In this document: positions 1 to 5,356 of the stretch, piece by piece
Layout of the letters: every line of letters starts with the position of its first letter
How positions within the stretch are numbered: position 1 is the stretch's first letter
Virus record (IMG/VR): IMGVR_UViG_3300032246_000095
Location: 1-34,106 of that record
Length of the DNA: 34,106 bases
Strand: one strand, 5' to 3'
From: a virus
Notes under the pieces: model-generated
Told to the model about the DNA's origin: nothing
The model's database searches: none
The model's input: only the letters and a program-made list of their open reading frames with translations
Program-made: the position numbers and the translations under genes

Positions 1-657
1 ATCTACACCTACCAAGCGGGTTCTACAACGCCCCTAGCGTCATACACCACTATCAATGGCAACATTGCCAACACCAACCCTATCGTCTTAGACGCATCAG
101 GCAGACCGCCTACAGATGTGTGGTTGACCTATGGTGTTTTTTACAAGTTTGTGGTTAAAACAAGTGCAGCAGTCACCATAGGCACTTACGACAACATTTA
201 TGGAATCATAGGTGTGCAAGGTTCAACAGGAACCACGATTCCAACGGGTCTTATTTCTTTGTGGTCAGGCGCTATTGGTAGTGTTCCTACTGGCTGGTAT
301 CTTTGCGATGGAACAAATGGAACGCCCGATTTGCGTGACCGATTTATTATCGGCGCAGGTTCAAGTTATGCGGTCAATGCAACTGGTGGCGCTACATCTG
401 TAACGCTGACAACCAGCAATATGCCAGCGCATACGCATACAGTTACAGACCCAACACATACCCATGTCCAAGGTGGTACAGCACTCAATATTGCATCAGG
501 AAATTATGTTCAGGGTGGCGCTAGTAATCAAGTTCCTTATAGCACAACAAGCACAGCCGCTGCATCAACAGGAATTAGCATTAACACCGCTGGTTCAGGC
601 ACTTCATTTAGCATATTGAATCCATACTACGCCTTGGCCTACGTAATGAAGGCTTGA
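1..657 (+). CDS. Tail fibre with C-terminal phage tail collar domain (5' end missing)
   Basis: The reading frame is open from base 1, so the gene is cut by the window edge; 218 residues remain. The first part (about residues 1-75) resembles the head-binding or neck region of the tailspike at 21020, with the shared pattern IYTYxAGxTTP, NPIxLxxxGRxPT and YDNIxGI. A collar domain follows (GLISLWSG, PxGWYLCDGxNGTPDLRDRF, GGA, and a histidine-rich PAHTHTVTDPTHTH stretch that in this family binds metal). The C-terminus NPYYALAYVMKA is the usual end of collar-domain fibres. It is expected to sit at the virion tail and contact the host surface. An internal ATG at 118 is not the real start, because the homologous region lies upstream of it. 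The next gene starts 1 base after its stop. Confidence 0.85.
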   Translation: MYTYQAGSTTPLASYTTINGNIANTNPIVLDASGRPPTDVWLTYGVFYKFVVKTSAAVTIGTYDNIYGIIGVQGSTGTTIPTGLISLWSGAIGSVPTGWYLCDGTNGTPDLRDRFIIGAGSSYAVNATGGATSVTLTTSNMPAHTHTVTDPTHTHVQGGTALNIASGNYVQGGASNQVPYSTTSTAAASTGISINTAGSGTSFSILNPYYALAYVMKA

Positions 658-658
658 C

Positions 659-880
659 ATGGACAACCAGCAAATATTCAATATTGTGGTTTCCTGTGCG
701 GGTTTCTTGGCAGGGTGGGTGCTGAACAACATTACTAAAAGCCTGAATCGATTAGAAGACAGGCTAGAAGATGTCCATGTGCGCTACGTCACCAAAGACG
801 ATTACCGCAGGGACATTGATGAGCTTAAAGACATCTGCAAGCAGATTTTTGACAAGTTGGACAAAAAGGCTGACAAATGA
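659..880 (+). CDS. Small membrane-anchored coiled-coil protein, copy 1 (lysis cassette)
   Basis: 73 aa. One hydrophobic segment at about residues 7-25 (FNIVVSCAGFLAGWVL) is followed by a charged, heptad-like tail rich in Asp, Lys and Leu. It starts 1 base after the collar fibre stop and overlaps the next gene by 4 bases, so it belongs to the lysis cassette. Single-span proteins with a cytoplasmic charged tail in this place are often called holin-like or spanin-like, but I see no lipobox and no family motif that decides. A diverged second copy lies at 33625-33846 with 9 of 73 residues changed, several of them clustered in the linker after the membrane segment (VHV against FPQ). Confidence 0.7.
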   Translation: MDNQQIFNIVVSCAGFLAGWVLNNITKSLNRLEDRLEDVHVRYVTKDDYRRDIDELKDICKQIFDKLDKKADK

Positions 881-1344
881 TTGAGCAAGCCGCCAAAGCC
901 ATAGGAGCAGTTGCTGCGGCGGTGGCGGCGATAGGCGGGTCTTATACGCTTGCTGACAAGATGGGCCTATTCCGTGACCCCATTCTGAAATGGTCGCCCG
1001 AGCATTTTGAGATTTCTAACGGCAAAGCCAGCGGCGAGTTTAAGGTGGTGGTGGCTCGACAAAAGATTCGGGATGACTGTGAAGTCACTAATTTCAAAAT
1101 CGAGGTCAAAGATGCGGATTTTGTCGTCCATCCAGCCGCGCCAAGCATTTCTACGTTTAGTGGGCCAGCTTCAGATGTTGTGGATAAGTTTGGGTATAAA
1201 TTTACGTTTACGCCCGAGGTGCAGAAAAAGATTGCCCACGGTGACGCAACGCTGATGGCGCACATCAAATACAAGTGTCCCGAAGGTGAGGTGGTCATCA
1301 ATTACCCGAACCACAAAAATCTAACTTTTAGGATTGCATCATGA
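877..1344 (+). CDS. Unknown protein with N-terminal membrane segment and beta-rich exported domain, copy 1
   Basis: 155 aa. An Ala- and Gly-rich hydrophobic helix (about residues 5-25) could act as a membrane anchor or uncleaved signal. The rest looks like a small beta-sandwich: alternating polar and hydrophobic strands such as GEFKVVVARQKI and KFTFTPEV, with two cysteines (in DDCEV and KYKCPEG) that could form a disulfide outside the cytoplasm. It overlaps the upstream gene by 4 bases and the putative holin gene by 4 bases. Its position suggests a role in lysis or envelope passage. I do not recognise a named family. A partial second copy begins at 33843. Confidence 0.7.
   Translation: MIEQAAKAIGAVAAAVAAIGGSYTLADKMGLFRDPILKWSPEHFEISNGKASGEFKVVVARQKIRDDCEVTNFKIEVKDADFVVHPAAPSISTFSGPASDVVDKFGYKFTFTPEVQKKIAHGDATLMAHIKYKCPEGEVVINYPNHKNLTFRIAS
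1033..1140 (+). repeat. First copy of the 108-base exact terminal repeat
   Basis: See 33999-34106. This copy is internal, 1032 bases from the window start, so the window is not a simple terminally redundant molecule. Confidence 0.9.
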
Positions 1345-1856
1345 TTACTTTACTGTCCACCATCGTGTCATTCTTAATGGGCGGCTTGCCCAAGCTGTTA
1401 GAAGCATTCCAAGACCGTGCTGACAAAAAGCATGAGCTTGCTTTAGCCCAAATGCAGATTCAGCGTGAGCTAGAAATGCGTAAAGCAGGGTTTGAGGCGC
1501 AAGAACGCATTGAACACATCAAGTCTGAGCAGCTAGAAATTGAAACAAAATCGTCAGAAAAAACGGCTTTAATTGGCGCACAGCAAGCGGAGATGCAAGC
1601 TATCTATGCTCACGATATGAGCCTGAACGAAGGGACTAGCCAATGGATGCACAATTTAAGAGCGTCAGTAAGGCCCGTTATCACTTACGGCTTCTTCTTT
1701 CTCCTAGTGGCAATCGACCTGACCCTAGCATGGCATGGTATTGCTTCTGGCGTTACTTTTGAAAAGCTAGCAGAGCAACTTTGGGATAACGAAACCCAAA
1801 CCTTGTTTGCGTCCATCATAGCGTTTCACTTTGGCGGCAGAGCATTTGGCAAATGA
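1341..1856 (+). CDS. Putative holin (GTA-holin 3TM-like)
   Basis: 171 aa. A short hydrophobic N-terminus (LLSTIVSFLMGGLPKLL) is followed by a long charged helix (about residues 25-100, rich in Glu, Gln and Lys). Two C-terminal hydrophobic segments follow: VITYGFFFLLVAIDLTLAWHG and the region around TLFASIIAFHFGGRAFG. The motif WMHNLRASVRPVITY and the C-terminal FHFGGRAF resemble the holin-of-3TMs family first described from gene transfer agents. It directly precedes and overlaps the endolysin gene by 4 bases. The endolysin lacks any export signal, so a holin must be close by, and this is the best candidate. Confidence 0.7.
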   Translation: MITLLSTIVSFLMGGLPKLLEAFQDRADKKHELALAQMQIQRELEMRKAGFEAQERIEHIKSEQLEIETKSSEKTALIGAQQAEMQAIYAHDMSLNEGTSQWMHNLRASVRPVITYGFFFLLVAIDLTLAWHGIASGVTFEKLAEQLWDNETQTLFASIIAFHFGGRAFGK

Positions 1857-2332
1857 ACGTCAGCGCCAAAGCCCTGAAGGTCATTAAGCACCATGAAGGC
1901 ATAAGGTTTACCCCATACCGCTGCCCCGCAAAGCTGTGGACTATTGGTGTGGGCCATGTGCTTTACCCTGAACAGGGCAAGCTAAAGATAGAAGAACGTG
2001 ATGCATATCTTCTACGACCTGAAGACAACCGCAAGTTTTCTGTAGAAGAAGTAGATTCCATACTTGCGGCAGACTTACAGCGGTTTGAGCGTGGCGTAGA
2101 AAAGTTTGTGCCTGTACATTTAACACAAGGTCAGTTTGATGCCCTGGTGTCGTTTTCGTTCAATGTAGGGCTAGGCACACTCCAACGATCTACGCTACGT
2201 CAAAAAGCCCTGCGTGGCGATATGGCAGGCTCAGCAGATGAGCTACTTAAATATTGCATGGCAGGTGGCAAAATTCTTAAAGGGCTTCAAAACAGGCGCA
2301 TAGATGAACGCGCCATGTTTCTTAGTCTTTAA
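1853..2332 (+). CDS. Endolysin, T4-type lysozyme family GH24
   Basis: 159 aa. Hydrolyses the glycan strand of peptidoglycan to release progeny. Glycoside hydrolase 24 signature: HHEG with catalytic Glu15, then PYRCP, then WTIGVGH. The spacing Glu15-8 residues-Cys24-5 residues-Thr30 matches the family triad, with Cys where T4 lysozyme has Asp20; that substitution is common in phage endolysins. The later DALVSFSFNVG and LLKYCMAGGKILKGLQNRR motifs are typical. There is no signal peptide and no N-terminal signal-anchor, so the enzyme depends on a holin. Last plus-strand gene before the convergent leftward operon. Confidence 0.95.
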   Translation: MNVSAKALKVIKHHEGIRFTPYRCPAKLWTIGVGHVLYPEQGKLKIEERDAYLLRPEDNRKFSVEEVDSILAADLQRFERGVEKFVPVHLTQGQFDALVSFSFNVGLGTLQRSTLRQKALRGDMAGSADELLKYCMAGGKILKGLQNRRIDERAMFLSL

Positions 2333-2408
2333 GAATGTGGATGGCGACCAACACCGCCAGCACCAGCACCGCACCGCCAAGCAATAAGAGTAAAAAGATT
2401 TCTAGCAT
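2322..2408 (-). CDS. Possible 28-aa single-span membrane peptide
   Basis: Reads MLEIFLLLLL-GGAVLVLAVL-VAIHILKD: almost entirely hydrophobic, one transmembrane helix with a short charged end. Its ATG (2406-2408) overlaps the stop of the winged-helix gene by 7 bases, the same coupled pattern as the other genes in this operon, and its 3' end overlaps the convergent endolysin gene by 11 bases. Nothing else occupies 2333-2401. Without homologs this could be a chance open frame; the clean hydrophobic composition and coupling argue for it. Confidence 0.4.
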   Translation of the reverse strand: MLEIFLLLLLGGAVLVLAVLVAIHILKD

Positions 2409-2698
2409 GGTATTGCCAAGCGCCATTCACGTTCTTGGTTGCCTGTACTGGATTTGACGGTCTTGCCCGTAAGCAGAATCAACCCATCTTTTTGCAGTTC
2501 AGGCAACCGCCTAGAAATCTGAACGCCATCAAGCCCTGTGTGTTTGGCTATGCCATCCTTGCCTAACGGCCCGTGCTTTGCCAAGCACTCCATAATTGTA
2601 TTAACGTGCTTGTTGGCAAATTTAGGGGCAGCGTCAGCCGCCATGAATGATGTGATGGGGTCGCTGCTACGCGCCCTAATGTGTTCAAAACTCATCAT
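2402..2698 (-). CDS. Winged-helix DNA-binding protein (conserved phage HTH)
   Basis: 98 aa from the ATG at 2698. Begins MMSFEHIRARSSDPITSFMAADAA, and the second half carries a winged helix-turn-helix: CLAKHGPLGKDGIAKHTGL (helix-turn-helix), VQISRRLPELQKDG (recognition helix and wing) and a basic end. Such proteins are frequent in phage recombination operons; a regulatory role is inference. The frame stays open to an ATG at 2728, but the start at 2698 (or 2695) overlaps only the last bases of the upstream gene, fits the coupling seen elsewhere in the operon, and matches where the conserved part begins. Confidence 0.7.
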   Translation of the reverse strand: MMSFEHIRARSSDPITSFMAADAAPKFANKHVNTIMECLAKHGPLGKDGIAKHTGLDGVQISRRLPELQKDGLILLTGKTVKSSTGNQEREWRLAIPC

Positions 2699-2906
2699 CA
2701 AACCCCAAATCTTTTGGTTTAGGGTCATTCAGGTAAGCCCAACCGTCCCACCCGCCATCTTTAAGCGGGATAACGTCTAGCTTCAGCATATCGCCATTCT
2801 TTGTCTCGATAATTGAGCCGATGCGTTGGTAGCGGTTCTTAGAAGCACCTTGGGCATTGGTGTACTGCCCTACAATGCACGATATTTCTTTTTTGAGCTT
2901 AGACAT
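2685..2906 (-). CDS. Small conserved phage protein of the recombination operon
   Basis: 73 aa, with an AGGA ribosome site 9 bases before the ATG. Pattern: ISCIVGQYTNxxGxxKNRYQRIGSII, then a strand-rich middle (GDMLKLDVIPLKDGGWDGWAYL) and an acidic tail (KDLGFDDEF). Compact beta proteins with an acidic C-terminus beside an annealase and an exonuclease are sometimes single-stranded DNA-binding proteins. I cannot show an OB fold, so that stays a suggestion. Overlaps the exonuclease gene by 8 bases. Confidence 0.65.
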   Translation of the reverse strand: MSKLKKEISCIVGQYTNAQGASKNRYQRIGSIIETKNGDMLKLDVIPLKDGGWDGWAYLNDPKPKDLGFDDEF

Positions 2907-3531
2907 TTGGGTTTCCTAGTGAGTTAAGTAAATTAACCTTGGATTCGACTTCTGCAAGAAAAGTCTGAATTTCATCTTCTATGTGGGCAATGTAGTCTTC
3001 ATCACGTTCTATGCGTGTGACAAAGAGTTGCAAATGTTTAGGCATACGAGGGTCAAATACCACGTAGTCGCAAAACACCCTGTCCGTGCAAGCAAGCTGG
3101 AACTGGATTTGCGTGAAATACTTTTGTGGGCATTTCTTGGTCAGCAGGGTTTCAATCATGGTTGCCGTATTTGGGCACTTAATCTCTACCAGGCCATTGA
3201 CCCCCACAAACCCGTCAGGTGAAGCCCCTGCCATCGGAATGTTGGGGTGAGGCACAAAACCCACCTCTTCCACCATTACGTCTTTGGCTAACTCATAAGC
3301 AGCCCTAGCAAACGGCTCTTGATCTGTACCCCATTGCATAGCTGCGTTGCTGTAAGACTCTGTGGGCTTTTGGGTCATACGTTCTACGACCAGTTGGGCC
3401 ATGTAGTTTTCACGGCTGGTGCTGTAACCTGTCTTGGTCTTGGCTATTACGTCAGCGACCCTAGAGGCCGTGACCTTGCCCAAACGTGCGGTAAACCATT
3501 CGTCTGTACGTTGTTCTATCATTTCTATCAT
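2899..3531 (-). CDS. YqaJ-type (lambda exonuclease fold) phage recombination exonuclease
   Basis: 210 aa. Degrades one strand of double-stranded DNA ends 5' to 3' to give the single strand used by the annealase. Motifs: N-terminal QRTDEWFTARLGKVTAS, Glu72 in DQEPFARAAYE, GASPDG with Asp106, EIKCP with Glu116 and Lys118 (the PD-(D/E)XK centre), and YFTQIQFQL near residue 140. The start at 3531 has a strong AAAGGAG ribosome site. The Erf gene ends at the adjacent base. Together they form a two-component recombination system like lambda Red or P22 Erf/Arf, which in P22-like phages circularises incoming DNA. Confidence 0.92.
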   Translation of the reverse strand: MIEMIEQRTDEWFTARLGKVTASRVADVIAKTKTGYSTSRENYMAQLVVERMTQKPTESYSNAAMQWGTDQEPFARAAYELAKDVMVEEVGFVPHPNIPMAGASPDGFVGVNGLVEIKCPNTATMIETLLTKKCPQKYFTQIQFQLACTDRVFCDYVVFDPRMPKHLQLFVTRIERDEDYIAHIEDEIQTFLAEVESKVNLLNSLGNPNV

Positions 3532-4092
3532 TTATTGCTCCTTTGCTTTCTTAATACGTGCGGCCTTTGCAGCCATCACCCGTGATTGCCATGTTTGATC
3601 GCCATTACAGGCTTCATAGGCGGCGGCATAGGCGGTTTGCAGTTCTTCTTTGTTGGTAGTTGCATCAATTGCTGCCAAGTGGTCAGCCATCAGTTTTGCG
3701 CTAACCTTTGGCTCTTGTTTGCGGCTGGCGGCGTTGCCGTCATCGTCTTCAGGTGCTATCCCACAAGCCGCCATCAGGCTGTAGCGCCTGGCATACGTTA
3801 AAGCCGAGCCGTAGCCCTGTGGGTCTTGTTTGGCAGCAGGGACATGGAGCTTGCCGCTAGACAGGCTTTCGCCTGACTCATGCAAGAACAAAGTCTCAAC
3901 AATTACCCCGTCTAAACATTCGCTGGTTTGCTGCATCAAGAACACCCCATTTGCATTCAATGCATCTACCACGGCCTCCACACACGCACTCAAATCGGCG
4001 TATTTGCTCCTGAAGTGCGGGTTCGTATTGCTCTTGAGGGCTGGCCCAAACTGATTTTGGGCTTTGACTAACGCTGTTGCTATTTTGTTCAT
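3532..4092 (-). CDS. erf: Erf-family single-strand annealing protein
   Basis: 186 aa from ATG 4092. Anneals complementary single strands; in P22 it circularises the terminally redundant genome after injection. ERF family signature: IATALVKAQNQFGPALKSNTNPHF, RSKYADLSACVEAVVDALNANG, and the core DPQGYGSALTYARRYSLMAACGI followed by PEDDDGNAAS. The C-terminal third is Ala- and Lys-rich and variable. I chose the ATG at 4092 because it has an AGGA ribosome site and matches the family N-terminus; a longer frame reaches a TTG at 4143 but adds 17 residues of no family character. It sits directly upstream of the exonuclease. Confidence 0.92.
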   Translation of the reverse strand: MNKIATALVKAQNQFGPALKSNTNPHFRSKYADLSACVEAVVDALNANGVFLMQQTSECLDGVIVETLFLHESGESLSSGKLHVPAAKQDPQGYGSALTYARRYSLMAACGIAPEDDDGNAASRKQEPKVSAKLMADHLAAIDATTNKEELQTAYAAAYEACNGDQTWQSRVMAAKAARIKKAKEQ

Positions 4093-4139
4093 AAAGTTCC
4101 TGCAGTTGTTTGGTTTCGTAAAATTGTTGTTGGGACATA

Positions 4140-4406
4140 TCAATAGACGTATTTAGGGCCGCAGGTCACTTCTATTACCGTTTCCACGGAATAGCCTGCA
4201 ATCTGCCGTTTGGCGTACAAAGGTATGGCACGTAAGCCTGATGTCTCGCATTGCTTTACAGCATCAATGACTTCATTGCGGCCCATAGGGGCTACACGGG
4301 CATCCACAACCAATTCTTGATTGGGCGGTTTGGGTGGCTGGAACGTGCTGCAACCTGTGGTGATTACAGCCAACCAGCAGAGTAGGGGGTAAGTAATCAC
4401 TCGCAT
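4140..4406 (-). CDS. Small lipoprotein encoded in the early leftward operon
   Basis: 88 aa. The N-terminus MRVITYPLLCWLAVITTGCS is a lipoprotein signal: basic residue, hydrophobic core, then ITTGC as lipobox with the modified Cys about residue 19. The mature part (about 70 aa) has a proline-rich linker and then a small domain (NEVIDAVKQCETSGLRAIPLYAKRQIAGYSVETVIEVTCGPKYV) with two cysteines that may form a disulfide. Start at ATG 4406 with a perfect GGAGG ribosome site; its start overlaps the stop of the coiled-coil gene (TGATG). Phage lipoproteins made early can block superinfection at the envelope (for example Llp of T5); that function here is inference. Confidence 0.75.
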   Translation of the reverse strand: MRVITYPLLCWLAVITTGCSTFQPPKPPNQELVVDARVAPMGRNEVIDAVKQCETSGLRAIPLYAKRQIAGYSVETVIEVTCGPKYVY

Positions 4407-4591
4407 CAATCCTCCAAAATCTGTATGACTTCTTGAACTTCCTGTTGAAGACTGTCCAAAAGGTAAACGTATTCACGAATCTTGGACTCCAGCATTCCGA
4501 CTTGGAAAGCCAGGCGGTCAACAGCGGGTTGCCCTGCGTACATACGGTCAGCCGTGGCTGATATGTTGGCAATAATTTGATTGGCAGTCAT
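4406..4591 (-). CDS. 61-aa coiled-coil protein
   Basis: Begins MTANQIIANISATADRM and then runs as one amphipathic helix with heptad spacing of Leu, Ile and Val (LAFQVGMLESKIREYVYLL and DSLQQEVQEVIQILED). Start at ATG 4591 behind a GGAGG ribosome site, overlapping the stop of the upstream membrane-protein gene; a longer frame to 4651 would overlap that gene by 61 bases and has no comparable site. Likely a dimer or oligomer. I do not recognise a family. It lies between a membrane peptide and a lipoprotein. Confidence 0.65.
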   Translation of the reverse strand: MTANQIIANISATADRMYAGQPAVDRLAFQVGMLESKIREYVYLLDSLQQEVQEVIQILED

Positions 4592-4713
4592 TACGGCCTC
4601 CACAAGAAAAGGTCTAGGGCAACGATGGCAAGTGCCACCAACGTAAGGCAAGTGATGATGCGGTCAACCTTGCGCTTTTTCTGATTGGGATATGGGCCTT
4701 GAATTTCGAACAT
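4591..4713 (-). CDS. 40-aa single-span membrane protein
   Basis: MFEIQGPYPNQKKRKVDRII followed by the hydrophobic segment TCLTLVALAIVALDLFLW and a short RP end. The basic cluster KKRK before the helix predicts the N-terminus inside and the helix spanning the inner membrane. Start at ATG 4713 with a GGAGT ribosome site; the in-frame region upstream (to 4773) would overlap the first operon gene. Unknown function; see the neighbouring coiled-coil and lipoprotein genes. Confidence 0.6.
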   Translation of the reverse strand: MFEIQGPYPNQKKRKVDRIITCLTLVALAIVALDLFLWRP

Positions 4714-4751
4714 GGTGTACTCCATAAGATGGGGCCGAAGCCCCGTTGGTT

Positions 4752-4946
4752 TTATTCTGTGCAGCTTTTGCAAGTGCAGGGGATAACGTCAGTTTTAACA
4801 GCTTGACGAAGTTCTTTCATGGTGTCGTAACCACAAACATGAACAAGGTCATCACTAAACCGAAACCCTCTAGGCAAGTTAAGGATGTAACTGCCAGGCT
4901 CATCGGCATCTACATCTCTTGCTACGTTAAGTTTGTATTTGGTCAT
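4752..4946 (-). CDS. First gene of the leftward early operon, unknown 64-aa protein
   Basis: MTKYKLNVARDVDADEPGSY then an acidic and hydrophobic mix (FRFSDDLVHVCGYDTMKELRQAV) and a C-terminal CTCKSC motif that could bind metal together with the earlier Cys. AGGAGT ribosome site 6 bases before the ATG. It is the promoter-proximal leftward gene, the place where P22-like phages keep small anti-host or regulatory proteins. No family recognised. Confidence 0.65.
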   Translation of the reverse strand: MTKYKLNVARDVDADEPGSYILNLPRGFRFSDDLVHVCGYDTMKELRQAVKTDVIPCTCKSCTE

Positions 4947-4991
4947 CTGCTTACTCCTAAAAAGACCCCGAGAAGTTCAGGGCATGGGTAA

Positions 4992-5019
4992 ATTGTATAG
5001 CAATCTAAACACTATGCAA
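4992..5019 (-). promoter_or_regulatory. Leftward early promoter (sigma-70 type)
   Basis: On the minus strand: TTGCAT (-35, at 5014-5019), 16-base spacer, TACAAT (-10, at 4992-4997). Directly upstream of the -35 lies an A/T tract (5025-5040) that could serve as an UP element. Predicted start near 4985 gives a leader of about 38 bases before the ATG at 4946. Confidence 0.6.
4996..5016. promoter_or_regulatory. Operator-like site 1 (over leftward promoter)
   Basis: TATAGCAATCTAAACACTATG is an imperfect inverted repeat (TATAG at one end, CTATG at the other). It matches 15 of 21 positions with a second site at 5077-5097, on the same strand. It covers the spacer of the leftward promoter, so a bound Cro-like dimer would block that promoter. 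Sequence similarity seen; binding is inferred. Confidence 0.45.
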
Positions 5020-5028
5020 GCACTTTTT

Positions 5029-5040
5029 AAAAATATTTTT
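5029..5040. repeat. A/T palindrome between the divergent promoters
   Basis: AAAAATATTTTT is a perfect 12-base palindrome in a longer A/T tract between the two operator-like sites. It could be an UP element, a bend or a melting-prone segment. Confidence 0.5.
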
Positions 5041-5076
5041 TAGGTAGTTTCCCTAATCTTTGGCTTTTGGGCAAAG

Positions 5077-5097
5077 TATAGTAAACTTAACACATGG
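5077..5097. promoter_or_regulatory. Operator-like site 2 overlapping the -10 and start codon of the Cro-like gene
   Basis: TATAGTAAACTTAACACATGG, 15 of 21 identical to site 1. Its first six bases (TATAGT, 5077-5082) are the only good -10 box upstream of the Cro-like gene, and its end includes the ATG at 5094. No recognisable -35 at the correct distance, so the promoter would be weak. Binding of the Cro-like protein here would give self-repression. Confidence 0.45.
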
Positions 5098-5261
5098 ATA
5101 AAGAACAAGCAATAAAACTGGCAGGTTCACAGAGTGAGCTTGCAAGGATTTTGGGCATCACCCGTGGCGCAGTAAACCAATGGAAAACCATTCCAGAGGG
5201 CCGAATGTGGCAGTTAAAAAATTTGCGCCCTGAATGGTTCAAGCGGAAAGTTTGTGTATAG
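5094..5261 (+). CDS. cro: Cro-like repressor (55 aa)
   Basis: 55 aa, one helix-turn-helix and little else, as in P22 Cro: DKEQAIKLAGSQSELARILG, then ITRGAVNQWKTIPEGRMWQL with the hallmark xxAVxQWK of the recognition helix, and a short basic tail (PEWFKRKVCV). It begins the rightward early operon and faces the leftward operon across a 147-base control region with two related operator-like sites. There is no ribosome site before the ATG, and the -10 box ends 11 bases upstream, so the message may be nearly leaderless. No CI partner gene is visible in the window. Confidence 0.8.
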   Translation: MDKEQAIKLAGSQSELARILGITRGAVNQWKTIPEGRMWQLKNLRPEWFKRKVCV

Positions 5262-5356
5262 TTGAGACACGGCTACCTTTAGCGGGGGAAAAGGCGATTC
5301 GTTACCGCCCTGCCGATGTTTCTTTTCAGTAACGTCAACCAAGAACGTAAGGTTTA
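5262..5356 (+). promoter_or_regulatory. Leader between the Cro-like gene and the replication gene, with two competing hairpins
   Basis: GGCG (5293-5296) can pair with CGCC (5306-5309), and CGTTAC (5300-5305) can pair with GTAACG (5329-5334). The second uses bases in the loop of the first, so they are mutually exclusive unless a pseudoknot forms. The replication gene follows with an AAGG ribosome site at 5349-5352. No open frame of interest in this 95-base stretch. Confidence 0.35.

Noticed and set aside
118-657. Complete 179-aa collar protein starting at ATG 118
   Set aside because: The frame is open to base 1, and the upstream residues match the neck region of the tailspike at 21020, so the true start lies outside the window.
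942-1301. 119-aa open frame on the minus strand opposite the second lysis-cassette gene
   Set aside because: Antisense shadow of a gene that is itself conserved as a second copy; no ribosome site or upstream signal.
2332-2401. Bidirectional terminator between the convergent operons
   Set aside because: The short gap is occupied by a minus-strand open frame, and I see no G:C-rich hairpin with T tracts there.
3896-4138. 80-aa minus-strand open frame overlapping Erf (MSQQQFYETKQLQELYEQNS...)
   Set aside because: It lies almost wholly inside the well-supported Erf gene in another frame and has no ribosome site; the coded sequence lacks any pattern of its own.
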